A stretch of DNA of 64,000 nt. It comes from Karalla daura. Lineage: Eukaryota; Chordata; Actinopteri; Chaetodontiformes; Leiognathidae. Below are positions 11,146-25,130 of this stretch, piece after piece (position 1 is the first letter of the stretch; each line of letters begins with the position of its first letter). The notes under the pieces were generated by a model. It did no database searches. It saw only the letters and a list, made by a program, of their open reading frames with translations, and was not told the DNA's origin. Both the position numbers and the translations under genes were made by a program. The stretch spans positions 22,346,739-22,410,738 of the forward strand of contig CM055192.1 in the NCBI GenBank assembly GCA_029224185.1, read 5' to 3'.

Positions 11146-11390
11146 GGTCTCGGGGCTGCATGGCCGTCTACTATCTGTAGGATGGTGGTTTGATCACATG
11201 CGTGTAATCTTGGGCAAGATACTGAATGCCAAATTGTACCTGTCAATGTTGAGTGAATGGTAAAAGCTGCTGGGTGAGGAGATGGATAATGTAAGGTAGA
11301 ATCTGCCACCAGGGTTGAGTTGAATGCCATTTGTGTGTAACTCTAAAGCACAGGGAAGCACTACATTTGATCTAACCCATTTGCTATTTA
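11146..11390 (+). mobile_element. tRNA-derived SINE-like repeat, degraded
   Basis: A B-box-like GGTTTGATCAC lies near 11187, followed by a CTTGGGCAAGATACTGAATGC block near 11209, which I recognise from a common fish repeat (consensus TTGAGCAAGACACTGAACCC). It continues with GTGAATGGTAAAAGC and ends in the AAGC-rich 3' part with a TTTGCTATTTA tail. It differs from the ATGG-tailed SINE elsewhere in the window. Confidence 0.65.
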
Positions 11391-14078
11391 GTTTCAGTGA
11401 TTAGACAAACATCTGATGCCTGATGCAGGCGTCACGCTGGTTGCCTCCAAAAATATCCCACTGAAAAAAGTAAGAATAACTGCATAGAAAAATTGTTTGC
11501 TCTCACGAGTGTGTGACAGCCTGAATGAAAAAGAAGAAAGAGTAGACATTGTTATGAAGTGCCAGTCACTGGTTTCAGTCATCGTGCTATCTCACTGTAA
11601 GGGGATACACTGAGCTGGGAGGTTATTTCAGGGTTCACACTCAGATCTGAGGTGCTCTGGTTTTTCTTTGGTGCGTCTGAGAGACGACACTGAAGAATCT
11701 CTTTAAGATCAAAGCCCTGAGATCAAACGCGCTGCATCCATTGGAGAGGGGACGCAGTCATATGGATCTCAATCAGTGTCCGTCCCTTAAACCAGCAGGC
11801 CTCTGCGGGTAGTGCAGTCTAACCTGTATGGGCTGTGGTGTAGGACCACTACAGTATGAGGCCCCATGGGGCACCGCCTCTGCAATTTCAGCTCCCACGG
11901 CTCTTAATCAGAAGCCTGGTGGAGGCCAATCCCACACCACTGTCATCTGCAGAGTCCAGGGCTGGAACAGGACCACATTGTGACCAAGACTCTGGGTCTA
12001 TAGATATTTACCAGAAGGAAGAAAAAAAAAAAAAGAGAGCGAAAGACTGTGGGATAGTGATATCAACGGCCTTCATCTCAAGGCAGCATCGGTCAGCTCA
12101 GTAAAGACTCTTTTTCTCTTTTCCAAAACATTAAGCCCAAGGCATCTTTTGTTATGGAGCGAACACACAGTCTTACACAACCAGGGAGAAATGTTAAAGG
12201 CTCCTCTGAGAGTTCCCCTTTAAGGTAGGATTCTGAGAAAGCAGGGGGCTGTATGTCATTTTATATGGAGCATGAGGGTAACCAGTCTATCATATGGATT
12301 GGTTAAAAAACATGATTTATACTTCATTGTTGGGATTTTTGTGGCACTGACATCCACTTTGTAGGTGTGGGCTTAAATCCATGATACTCCCCATTAGGAA
12401 TTACACAACAGTGGCTGTTTTTTTTAAAGTCTTTGATTTTTATGTGAAATAAAAGGAACAAGATGTCATGTGATTATTACTGCACCCTGCAGAATTACTT
12501 TTTTTTCCCTATTCACAGAAAATAAGTCATCAAAGTTTCATCTTTAGATAAAAAAATTACAAAACTCTTAAGTCATGAGACTCAATGAAAATGATTTTGT
12601 CATGTTTGTATGAAGTCTGACACCCTCCAGCATTTACTATCAAATGATCCATTAGAGATGAACCAAAAAAATATTGTGCTACAGTACATTAGCGACTATT
12701 GACATCTGAGTGAACCCTTGTTATTCACAATGGAGCTAATGTTTTAGAGTTCAATATGCTTAGCCTAGCAAAATGGAGCACGGTCTTTTAGAGGGTGTGT
12801 AATTTTAATCAAACCATTGATTTCATTTTGGGAAAACCGCCAACACGAGTGGTTATCCTTGAGGTTTGGAATAACATATTTCAGGGCCTTGCTTAGGGGA
12901 ATCTTAAAGACTGGCCTGAGCAGACCTGGCGATCCTTTGCTATCTTTAAGCCACAGTCTCCCTCCTCTCACCTCTGGCCTCACTTCACCACTGGAGGCGT
13001 TTTAACAGGTGGAGGAAGTGGAGATATCTCTATCCTGAAGCTACATTCCTCCTGTTAGTTTGGCTGACTGATCTGTTGCAAAGACCTTTGATGCCAAAGA
13101 TGATGCACCAAATAGCTTCCTCCGTACGAGCAGTCAGGAGAAGACCCAACGCAACCACCTGCCAGTCAAACGTAATTTAGTGGAAGAGCCTGTCTGGCCC
13201 GGAGCAGGGGGAGCTCCCGGCTCTCAGCATACCTGTCCGGCACTGATTGAAATAAAGTGAATGTCTGACGGCTGAGCAGTCCTGACAGAGCTATGAAACA
13301 GCAGGGAGGTAGAGTCACATACACACACATCCCATGTTTGTGCAAGTGGGTCTGAGAGAGTTTGATGTGGGCTGTTAAGCATCCACAGCAGTGAATGACA
13401 CACCTCCATGGTCTTAATAAGTCCCAACGTGCTGCTAAAGCAGAGCTCTTCTGTTATTCTTCCAGCAGCGATAAGTCCACACTGACAGGGCTTCCCTTCA
13501 CTAGCCAGCTGCCACAGCACGCTGAGACGGCCCAACACACATAAATACACAGAAACCCCAGCAAATACAAAGACCTCATGAGTTACTGGACGACAGTTAT
13601 TGATAGAGTATGGTTTGACCCGATAGGGCTTTTGAAGCGTGAATCGAATGCACAGAAAGCAAAGAATTGCTAGTCTCTGAAACCTCAATAGCAAACTATT
13701 TTCCAATCGAAATTAGTCTGAAAATGAGTATAACAATTCCATATGCAGCACAGTGATGAGTCAGATTCTGCTTAACTACATAGCTGTTTGTGTAATACAA
13801 ATTAGTATTGGAAGAGTGTCTTCGTGCTGCACAGTAGAGTAAAATGTCAGCCCTTTTGCACGCAGGCACCCTTTCAAAAAACTCGGTTCTTATGCGGCTT
13901 CTATATCTCCTAGTTAAATTAATAAGGTCTCATGGGTACTTTCTGTGTAATTTATGGTCAAACAAAAACCGTTGAGACAAGGACTTATGGCCTGTGAATT
14001 GTTTGTGTTAGCCGGCCCATAAAAGGCAATACCCTGTCAGCCTCTGCAACGAGCAGACAGCAGTGTGAACAAGGCTGA
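11391..14078. other. Non-coding stretch
   Basis: The longest frame is 160 codons on the minus strand (13224-13706). It has no domain, its hydrophobic and Cys-rich composition is unremarkable, and it lacks convincing splice borders, so it is not called. An A run near 12008-12022 and several short T runs are present. The 12740-12900 part is unique-looking and could be conserved. Confidence 0.5.
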
Positions 14079-15178
<1,100 letters not shown>

Positions 15179-15214
15179 GCAGTTACAGCTTTGGATAAAA
15201 GCCCTCGGCAAATG
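15179..15214 (-). mobile_element. Fragment of teleost GGATAAAAG repeat
   Basis: GTTACAGCTTTGGATAAAAG followed by CCCTCGGCAAATG matches the end motif of a widespread fish repeat (TTACA...CTTTGGATAAAAGCGTC...AAATG). The larger copy at 53508-53915 carries the same motif on the other strand. Family name not assigned. Confidence 0.6.
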
Positions 15215-17097
15215 GTGTTGTGGATGTTATGAGCAAGACACCTTCTCCTGTGTCATTATGAACATGATGAACATGCTAAACTATCTTTGTTATTCTCATA
15301 AATGTGCTAATGGAAATGGTATTCTCATCAAGACCATCCTCCAAAGTGCAATTTGCAGACTTACCACAAAATCTGTAATCACTGCTAACTCCGTGGTAAT
15401 TCAATGCCTCCAATGAAATATGGACGATGACTTACCACCATGTGAGACGGCAGCTTGTTTCAGGTTGTTTCCCAGGCTGTTTTTAGATGTGTTATGGTTG
15501 TGGGCATCAGTCATAATGCCAAGGTCATGGCTTTTAGATGGCTTTTCCACTATTAGACCTCATTATAGCTTATTAGGCCTCAGCTGCTTGTCTCTTCACC
15601 CCTTGCAACATGCTCACACACGCACACTCACAGATTTATAGGTACGTAACCCCTGCTCCAGAGTGGACAGATGGACAGTCGCACATGCACACACAAACAC
15701 ACGCAAAGAATACACAAACAAAATACAGCAGGGCCCTGTCCGGCCCGGCCCTACCATGCCAAATGGCAAATAGCGGTGGTTGAGTGTTCCTAGAAACTGG
15801 TGTTTGGTAAACGGAGAAGGCTGGGAGTCAGGGAGTGGAGTGGGCGAGTGCAGCAGGTGGTTCGATTTCAGGTCCCACCGGGTGCATTCCCTCAGTCTAA
15901 ACTACAGGCCAAGGTAGCACGGCTGTCTGGAAAACAAGTTCATCAACAGCTCCTGACACTCTGCTCCTGTGCTGGGAGCAGGGTTGGGTTGGGGTGTGTA
16001 TGCATGTGTGTGTATGTGGGGGAGGTTGAGTGATAGGGACTGTGAAGTGCCAGAGATCGTCACCAAACCCAGGCAGGCAGTTTTCTGTCCCGCCTCTCTG
16101 AGCAGCACAGTCCCCCATCAGCAGAGCTGACGGCTCTGTGTGGGACTCTGGGTGTGACTTCATCTGCTTTCAACAGATATTTAATACAAATGAAATGAAA
16201 GATGGAAGATTTAGGACTGGCCAGTTACTGTATTCTTCAGTGAGTTCCAGAGGAGAAGCTAAGAAACAGATAATCAAAATAATCAAAGTGAACTGAGTAG
16301 GAAATGTTATATGTTAAACAAATGTGATAGTCCAGATGAATGAATAATCATACTCACTGTGTTTATTGGCTTTGGAGCTCGAGCGGAGCTCTGTCAAGGT
16401 GGTGACAAACTGTTTTTAGAAGAGAAATTGTAAAATTAGGATTCAAGATGCTTTTTCAGATGTCTCCACAGTCTACAGATGAACATCCTTATTAACCTTC
16501 ACTTTGCAAGCAGAGTTGTGAGATTACAACCGGCGTTTAAATTAATCTTTCATTGCATCTTCCTATAACTGGTATAAAAGTCATAATGACTGTGTTTTTA
16601 ATTCCAATAGATTTTGCAGAAGTCTTGACTTTGACGTGACTCAACAGTTTATTTCATATTTCTGTGTATTATTACTACATCAAAACGAATTCATGATTAA
16701 TATCATAACTGAATGAAGAGTTTCAGTTCTATTTTCTTTGTTTCAGTTAACTACTTGTTTATACATAGATAACAATGATGGCTCAGATGTAAAGCCTCTG
16801 ATGTAAACCCACCATGTTAGAAATGAACAGGTGCCTCACTCTCTGTCGTCACATCTAAGCCAAGTCTGAAGCTGCTAGTAGTTCCTCAGAAGACACTAAT
16901 TGGGCTGAAACAGCTGCAGTCTGGCCATAAATGCATAACTTGAAAGCCAATTCTGTAAAGATCAATCTCTGGCTGACGCAGTCTTGCATGTTCCCATCTG
17001 ATCGTGTGTGATCTCATCAGCTGCCTTGAACAGTGAAGAAGTAGCAGCAGAGTAAATGAGAGTCATATTTTTTTTATCTCTTGTTCTGGGGTGTCCC
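15215..17097. other. Non-coding stretch with bZIP composite motif
   Basis: TGACG directly followed by TGACTCA (16632-16643) joins a CRE half-site to a consensus AP-1 site. CA-rich DNA lies at 15605-15720. The open frames at 15800-16160 are GC-richer but unrecognisable. Confidence 0.45.
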
Positions 17098-17130
17098 AAC
17101 AGCAATATATGTACATCATATATTGCTGTT
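17098..17130. other. Perfect 14-bp inverted repeat (hairpin)
   Basis: AACAGCAATATATG (17098-17111), loop TACAT, CATATATTGCTGTT (17117-17130). The stem is perfect. The stem is shorter than a typical microRNA precursor, and T-rich DNA lies upstream rather than downstream, so it is not a clear terminator. It may be a cruciform or binding site. Confidence 0.8.
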
Positions 17131-20100
17131 TGTCGTAAATGTCGGCGCAGGCCTGAAGGTTCTTTGGCGGGGACGGTCGGTTGGTTTGACAAGTTCACGG
17201 GTCGGTGGTGTGGATGTCCTCCCCTGCTGGCAGCCATGTGCTGAGGTGTATCGGCCAGGAACGAGATGCTGAGAGGATGGGGAGGACACAGCAGGAGACG
17301 GACTTTTAGTGGAAGGAAGGCTGTTACAGTCAGTTAAACTGCAAGATGATAACAGCGGGAGGAAAAGCAACAGAAGCAGCAGTGGCTGTCATCAGGACAG
17401 AGGGAACCAAGTCTGAATTCATCGGGAGACAGTTACGCATAGAGAAATAAATTACTCTTGAGCGATAATTTCAGGTCGCAATAAAGTTGTGATTCAGATT
17501 TGAATAAGATAGAACATAAACTTTTGGATGTTTTGTCACATAACATTTGCATTAAAACCACTTGAAAACCAAGATCTGTGATCCCCAGAGATTGAATCAG
17601 ACTGTGGTTTACCCCTAACTTTTCTTTTATCTTTATTGTCTCATGTGTTACATCACGATAAGCCCTGCATCCTCTGACTTTCTGCTTTTGTTTAAAGTGT
17701 GTTTTCCAGTCATCACCACTTACCTGAAGAGCCAATGCTCCAGCTGTTCAATACATTTGTTAATAATTGAAAAAAAAAATCTTGCTGAGCTGCTTGTTGT
17801 TCGCCCGCCAACATAACAGCATTAGCATTTAGTTCAATTAACCACTGTCACTAAGTGCATCTTCAGCGAAGAAGGAGCAGCATTTTTTTGCAGGAATGAC
17901 TAGTTTGATCAGCTGGTTCAGTGAAGGAGTACAACCAAGCTGACAGCGACGAGGATAAAAATGGGAGGCAAGGGGATGTGGCAGACAAGACCTACTTAGT
18001 GCCTGCAGTGAGCATATGGGATGCAAATTGTGAACATATTGAGAGACTGCCTTCACTGTGTAACACCTGTGGTGGTTGTACAGATGCCAGATATCTCATC
18101 CTATAGAGTAAAAAGGTTGTCTCAAAGGCTCCCTCTAATCAAGCTGAATTCATCAGAACTCCACTCATATTGGTTATAAATACAGTGAAACCATTCATCC
18201 ATGTCTCGTCTGGTTAATAGCAGTAGTTGTTGACAGGTGCAAGTATTGTTTCTACTTTCCAAAGGAATGTGTTTTATGCTAAGGAACATGTGCATCGAAA
18301 CCGAACCTTGCAAGCTCAGCTTCCACTGCAGTAATGTCATCCTCTCCTCTTTGTGATCAACACTGGGTGGCAAGTGGTTAGAGGTTTGTTGTGTTAGAAA
18401 GCTGGGGGATATTACTTTTCTGTGTGTGTGTGCTTACATAGCTGAATAGATTGATATCACCTGCATACAACCCCACTATTGTACATCTCTGTCCCATCTC
18501 CCCACCCGTCACTGTGGTGTATCAGATATGAGTCCAGACTATTTAGGAGGTTACAATGGTGCTGTCACGGAAGCTGAGATTAATGATGCCTTTTTCTGTA
18601 GCTCTGAGTCTCTGATGGCTTTTTTTCTGTTCCTGCACATGTTGCCTCAGCCTCATGCTTCTAACCCGAGGCTACTGTCCTACAGACTGCCTGAGCTGCA
18701 TGAGTTTGCAGTGTTGGACAAGTGACTTCCACAGCACATGATTTCTTACTAGATATTCTCGTTAGGAAGTATAGGTATTGGAATTGGAATGAATTGCTAA
18801 AATGCAGTTTCTTTGGAGCCAACTTGCAGCATACATTAATGTTGTGCCACTGTTCTGGTTTGTGTGTTTCTGAATAACATTGCCAATTAGCTGTTAGCTT
18901 ACCTTGCAACTGCTGTTATTGTGGAGCACACACAGTGAGACAAATCTCTGCTTCTCCTGGTTCAAGCAGCATGTCGGATAAGGAAAAATTGTACTTCATG
19001 CAAGCTGCTTCCTCAGTTAGATCGGTGTTAGCATTGCACCGGCCCCAGTGATTAAGTTAACTGTGCTGAATTTTGCTTTTGCTGTGTTTCTTAATCTCAG
19101 GTTAAAATGCTGTACATGCTTTACTTTAAATACACTTTACCCAGGGTCATTACAAGTTAAACGCATTAAATTACAAATTGATATTACTTAAGTGCTTACA
19201 TCTATATTACATACTTGTTATTTACTTATGTTAATGGCATTATTACCGTTCTCCCATTACCTTATAACACATTACTCCACACTCTAGGTGCATCCTGGCA
19301 CAGGTTAAATAAATGTCAAAATGTCTCTGTCGTGCATTGTCTTCAGGTCATTTGGTGTCCTTTTCTATGCTTGCTGAAAGTAGATGCAAAGATAACACCT
19401 TTCACAGAGGTTTGTGCTTCAGTGACTGTGAGATGCTTTGTGAACTACAGATGACATCTCAGGGGGACTTTTGATGTGTTTAGTGATTTTTTTTCTCTGC
19501 ACTCCTGTGCACGCAGGCGTATTATCGCCACAGTCTGCGTCAGTGTCCTGTGTGTATCTTGCAGCAGGAAGTGACCAGTTACATGATAAGAGTACAGTGC
19601 CCTGCCATTAATCAAAGGTGCTTGTGCCCAGGGGACGACGACACAATAAGAGACGTGTCATGAACTCTCCTCTGCGTGAATCTGCCCCCAGGTGGCCAGA
19701 TCAGGTGTTCCAGGTCCCATTGGGAGACACAATGGTCCATATTAGCCATCACTGTCAGAGTGTCAGCTCATCAGATGAAGGATTGCAACAAGCTTGCTTG
19801 CACAATGGCCTGTCCTTGTACTTACACTCTCAGGAGGGAGCTCTTAACGCATTCACATTGGTATTGATGTAATCCTATGAAGGCTGCCAATCGCTTTGCT
19901 TGAAGGGGTCAGCTGACGTTACCTTTCCAGAAGTAAAGTGTACCTGTAGATTGTCTTGAATGTCATCAATGTGAATGTAATTTGTGTCACAGATCAGGAT
20001 GTAGCTTGCAGTCAGTGTAGCACTGATATGTGAAATAAAGTCAGGACGTATAAGTGTAATTCCAACTGAAGATTGTTAAGTTTAAAGTTGCAATAATCAG

Positions 20101-21100
20101 TCTTTATACATTCACAAGAGATCGTATCAGTCTGCGCACATGAAAATGTGTCACCCGTAACCACTATGACAAACTGACCGAGAATTGCCACTGACTCTGC
20201 ATTTTCCCCCCATTGCAACAGTCTGATTTACTGTCTTTTGACTCTGGTTAAATGTTAGTTTTTCCAGCCTGCGACTTTACTGTTTAGTTTCCCTCTCCCT
20301 GCTCTTTTCAGTACTCTCTCCAGCTTCAGCAGCCAGCTGTTCTGAGCCCACCAGGCATAAAATGGCAGCCAGAGCTAGAGACTAGCCAAGGAAACTGAGA
20401 CGTGTAGCAGCTTAAGACTGGTGGCAACCAGAGTAAAAGTTAAAGGTGACTGGACACAGTGGTGTTGTCCTAACAGCTTGTTTATGTTGCCTGTAAGAGT
20501 CCAACAAAATGAATAATTAATTATTGTCAAGAGAGTACATTCCTATTTGCAGTACGAGTAGTAGTTAACATTGTAGCGGGCAATCATTATCTGCTACTGA
20601 AATGGCCTGATTTTGAGACGTGAACAAAATAAGAAAAAGAAAAAAATAAAGTCATTTGCTAGATTTATTTTCCAAATTGCTAACTTAAGGCATCACTGCA
20701 AGCTTTAATAAATGCTGCATCTCTTTAAATGATATTGGCAATAGCTAGTATTTATCTGGAGGGGTGCTTGATGGAACAGGCTGTTGAGTGTATGGCATCA
20801 GCGAGTGGTGTGTTTGGTGACAAGAGTAGATAGTACGGCAACATCTTCCCGTCACGCATGGTGTCGGTGATATTTCTTATCTTGTGAAAGACCCTGAAAG
20901 AGCCTGGTACACCTGCGGCTGTAGAACACGCTTCAATACTGTATTTTCACACCACTTGTAGTAACGCTTTAAGGAAAGCAAAACCTCAGGCCTCTATGTT
21001 CTCTTACAGCTAAAGTTGGCTGCAGATGGATTTTCCAGATCTATAATAAAGGTGGTATGCCATCTCACTAGGTATGTGTGTACTCATTCAACCCAAGTGT
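17131..21100. other. Non-coding stretch
   Basis: GC-richer at 17140-17300, then ordinary sequence. No open frame above about 100 codons and none recognisable. No repeat family identified. A TAATTAATTA-type run lies near 20511-20523. Confidence 0.5.
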
Positions 21101-21510
21101 TAAGTGGAAGTGTTTCAGTGTGTGTATATGTGTGTATGTGTGTGTGCGTGGAGCAGCTTAGTGGGTGTGAGATGGCTATCAGGGGCCATACATCAGGCCT
21201 GGTGTGGCAGTGGGCCCGTGTAATTATCAGGTCTCAATGGGACGCTGTGTTATTTTTGCCCAGGGTGAGATGCTTATCTGGCGCTGTCAGCAGCCACCTG
21301 GATGGATGAGCCTGGCTCCTCGCAGCACTGGCTCACCTTCCCTCCACGCCACAGACAGACCGGACAACCACTTTCCTGCAGGCCGCACCGAGCTAATGAG
21401 AGCACAGCAGAACAGAGTGTCTAAATTAATTACTGTGAGTTACATAACGCTAGGCTGCATTTTTTTTGCATTAATTAAAAAGCTTTTTTTATCACCTACC
21501 ACGAATGGAT
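21101..21510. other. Possible conserved non-coding element
   Basis: A short GT/AT repeat at 21117-21146 is followed by repeat-free, motif-dense DNA with TAATTA-type cores near 21425 and 21470 and a GATAAGCATCTC-type word on the minus strand near 21275. The 116-codon open frame here matches nothing. Conservation is a guess. Confidence 0.25.
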
Positions 21511-24290
21511 GCGTAATATATGAATGCAACACAACGTCCTCTGTGTTTTTATGACTGTTTTGGTTTTCTGTGCTGTTCTGGAATTGTGTTAAACCTAAGA
21601 AACTTTGACCTTTAGGTTGTTCAAGGTTTTCAAAGGAGCAATTAAACAAAGGACTGGGGTTGATGGTAATTCTGCACATGATCAAAGGCTTGTAGCACAG
21701 AAAAACAAAACAAATTGAGCATTTTTTTTATAACTGTGGACCTAAGATATTACAAGTTGCCCAGAGGAAAATGTTCAGTGTTGATGCATTCAGTAATTAT
21801 TGAGACTTCAGAAAGATCAAGACAAGACGTAATGAGACCAAAACCAGTCAGCAACATACTTTGGGCAAAATTATTTATGAAGTGCCTAAAAGACATTTAA
21901 AACTGGACTTTTTCAAAGTGAAAATATGATATGATGTGGGTATATTGTAATTGTAATGTACTGGACACTTAAAAATGATAAATTGCAATGCTGTTACTCC
22001 ACATTGTGCCTTACGTAGCATCACTGGAAGTATTAAAGTTTGTTGATCATTTAAAAAACTGTTCCCTAATGAATTCCTTTTCCAATTTGTGCCTCATATC
22101 TACTTGAGTATATGATGCTTGAAGCAGAATAAATCTGTTTGCCTCACACTTCAGTTTCTGGTGTAGGTGATCACTGCTGTTTACGAGCTGTTACACAGCG
22201 ATAGCACTGACGCATTTTTGCCGCAGCACATACTCATTTTTCTTTGTTGAGTGTCTTTGTTAAGCCTGATGCAAATTCTGTGGTAATTTAGGAAGTGCTC
22301 TGAAATGAATCTGCCTCATAGCTTCTCTGGAACCCACAAACAGAAAAACACAAAGAACACACAAGCAAACGCACTGAGTGATGCAAACGTACACACTGAT
22401 ACACCCACAGCAAATAGACACTCTGAATGAGTAGGCAGTGAGCTGTGGCCCACTGTGCCTCTGAGCCGATTCCTATTATTTTTCACCCTGTGGTCCCGGT
22501 GAATGTGAATTTATTTGGTCCAGTGATCAAAAGATTAAATGTGCCAAGCTGTGTGTGCATTGGGGACACAGTGTCAGTGTGAGCATGATTTACAGCCAGG
22601 AAAAGCTGAGGGAAACTGCAGGACATTTTGGCCCCAAAGAAAAAAAACATGGAAAAATATCCTCCAAAAACATTGTTTGATAGTAACCTGCTGGTGGCAC
22701 GAGGGTTTGATATGTCTCTCAGCACCAACACAGTAGCCTTTTATGCCTGGCCTTATCCTCAACCAAAGCCTTTTCCTGCACACTTCTCCCAAGCTGCGTG
22801 CCAGCCAGCGCCGGAAAGGTTACTTTCATTATGTAGCGCATGAGATCTGAAATAAACTCGTCCCTGGTGGACCACCAAACACAGATGTTGACACTGTTCG
22901 ATGCTGAATGCTAGAGTTCAAAGGGGGGAGGATAGAGAATGCTCTATTGGGTTTCTATTTGTAGAGGCATGTGTTTCTTATTGATTCCAAGATGAATGAA
23001 AAAGAAAATCGAAAAAGCCTTCATTGAACTACGACTCGAGCATGGTTTAGTTGTTCTTGGGCTCTCCACAGATATTGTATTACAGTAGTGACTGAGTATT
23101 TATAAACCTCAACATGCACTTTCATTTAATGTGAGAATGTTGTTGCCGAGTGTTGTGATTTATTACCTCGACCTGAGACTGCGCCCACGTCATCTTTCTT
23201 TGGTTGTATTCAGGGAAATGTGCATGATTAAACTCTAAAAAGGATGAAAAAAGAAGTCTCTTAGTGGCTCATTGAAGATTCAAGTTCTCCGTGCGGATTT
23301 TGCCATCATGGAGCGAGCACAGGTCTGAATAATTCCTGCCTCTGTCCTCACCCACCGCTCCACTGATGGCCTGCAGTTCAAGTGCACCTGCTCTCCTTCG
23401 GCTCGTAAAAAGCACAAACCTCTGCCTGTTTTGCTGCACACAAAATCAGTGAGTGTAGGCAAGATTAAGCCAGGCACATTCAGCTTGAATGTCAAAACAT
23501 TTTTTGGCGCTTATTCTACTAAATTAAGCCATTATGTAATTCGGGAGTTTAGTTAACAGAAAAACAGTTTTCAGGATTCCAGTTTTCTGTAACTTTTTCA
23601 TCAACACCTGGAGGCTAAATCGGCTCACAGCGTACTTCAGATTTGTTGGAGCACGGTCGATGGATGAAACACAGAAATAATAAACACTCCAACATTGTGC
23701 TCTCTGTGTCCCCAGGAAAAATGAATAGAACGACGGCAGAATTCAATTTCAAAGTTTTTCTGCTAAATCCATCTGTTTTCGTGAAAAGGATTCAAAAGAA
23801 AATGATGGAGAGTGACTGCTGAGAAACTCTGTTTTCTCTGGAAATTTAGTTTGAGTTCCAGATTCTTGGGTAAAACACCCAGGATCACCATTTCATATTT
23901 TGGAGCACTATCTTTTCATAATATTGATTTAGCTCACACATTACTGATTTGTGGCTACATTTGGCTTCTCTTCTTCTTTTTTTAAAGATCTTTTTAATAG
24001 CATCTGACTATTCACCCCTGGCTATTAGTGAGTGAGCAGTTCTACCTCCTTACAGTACCATTCATCCATTTTCATACCTGCTTCATACCTTTACAGTGCT
24101 GAGGCACCAAGACAGCGATTGGTGTGAAGGACCTCTGTTGCTACTGGAAGTTATACTTTCAGATCATACTGGGTCAACTGAAACTGGCTTTGGGGATTAT
24201 CTGATTCTGCACATAGTGCAACTTAAAATCTTATTTCCACTTTTCAATGGTTTGTTTACAAAATCTTATTACATCACATTAGTCACAATG
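21511..24290. other. Non-coding stretch
   Basis: AT-rich with short open frames. A short TTCATCCATTTTCATACC motif at 24060 resembles the tail end of the ATGG-tailed SINE and may be a tiny fragment of one. Otherwise nothing recognised. Confidence 0.45.
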
Positions 24291-24495
24291 CATTCATTCA
24301 TTATCTTGCCCTAGCTTTGTAGAGGTCTGCTGGTGTTGCACATAGGGTAAAGGCAGGGAGTATACTCAAACACACACATATACATGTCATCCACTCTCAC
24401 ATTCAAACGTAGCAGCAAAAACAAGCATGTTTTTGTACTGTGGAATGAACCGTGGAGAAAACTGATGCAAACATGAGGAGAACATGAAACTCACT
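24291..24495 (-). mobile_element. tRNA-headed teleost SINE, minus strand
   Basis: Minus-strand copy: begins with the tail complement CATTCATTCATTATCTTG, passes GCAGGGAGTATACTC and a CATCCACTCTCACATTC block, and ends in GAGGAGAACATGAAACTC. This is the part of the family that normally precedes the tRNA-like head, which is absent. Confidence 0.75.
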
Positions 24496-25130
24496 TGGAA
24501 AGACGCACGTTTCACTTCCAAAAAACATCTTATGTTTTTCTGCCATGTTAAATTGTTTTGTTCCATCTTCTGGGGACCACAACTTTGTAGTTATAGAGAA
24601 ATAGTTGTCAGAAACATCCCACCTTTGAGGACAGGCTTCCTGCATGTCATCATGTTGACTCCTGTCACACTTGTCAAATGAATGTGATTACTTTCATTCA
24701 AGCAATCCCGTTGCATTCACACACCAAAGATACTCACCTGGCGCATACTGATTGAGATGAATGTAATTGCACAACTGCGTGGCTTATTATGAGACAACAT
24801 TCTCACTTCAGTTCAAAGGCGGGAATGGCAGCCACTCTGCTTTGAGGATCACTTTACATAAGGCAGCGCTGCCGCTGCAGTTTGTTTGTGATGGGCTGCA
24901 CGGCACGTACTCCCAGATCGTATCGCCACTTTGTTTAATCTTCTGCCACAATGCAGCGTCAAAAATTAATCCTCCTTCTTCCTCTTTCAGTTCAGACCAC
25001 ACAAACATCTTCTCAGGAAAACCATTAACAGATAGATCAGCGATAGGAATTAGCCTAATGCGAGTAGCATCAGCTCTGCTTGAGCTGTCTTTTAAGTTCC
25101 TTTTAAATTTGCTTTAGTTGGATGGCAGGA
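24496..25130. other. Non-coding stretch, possible conserved block 24760-25120
   Basis: The 24760-25120 part is repeat-free and open for 116 codons forward, but the product is unrecognisable. It includes GCAGCGCTGCCGCTGC near 24862. Coding potential looks low; a conserved element is possible. Confidence 0.3.

Noticed and set aside
13224..13706. 160-codon minus-strand open frame
   Set aside because: No recognisable motif, no clear splice borders, and a length within chance expectation for 64 kb read in six frames.
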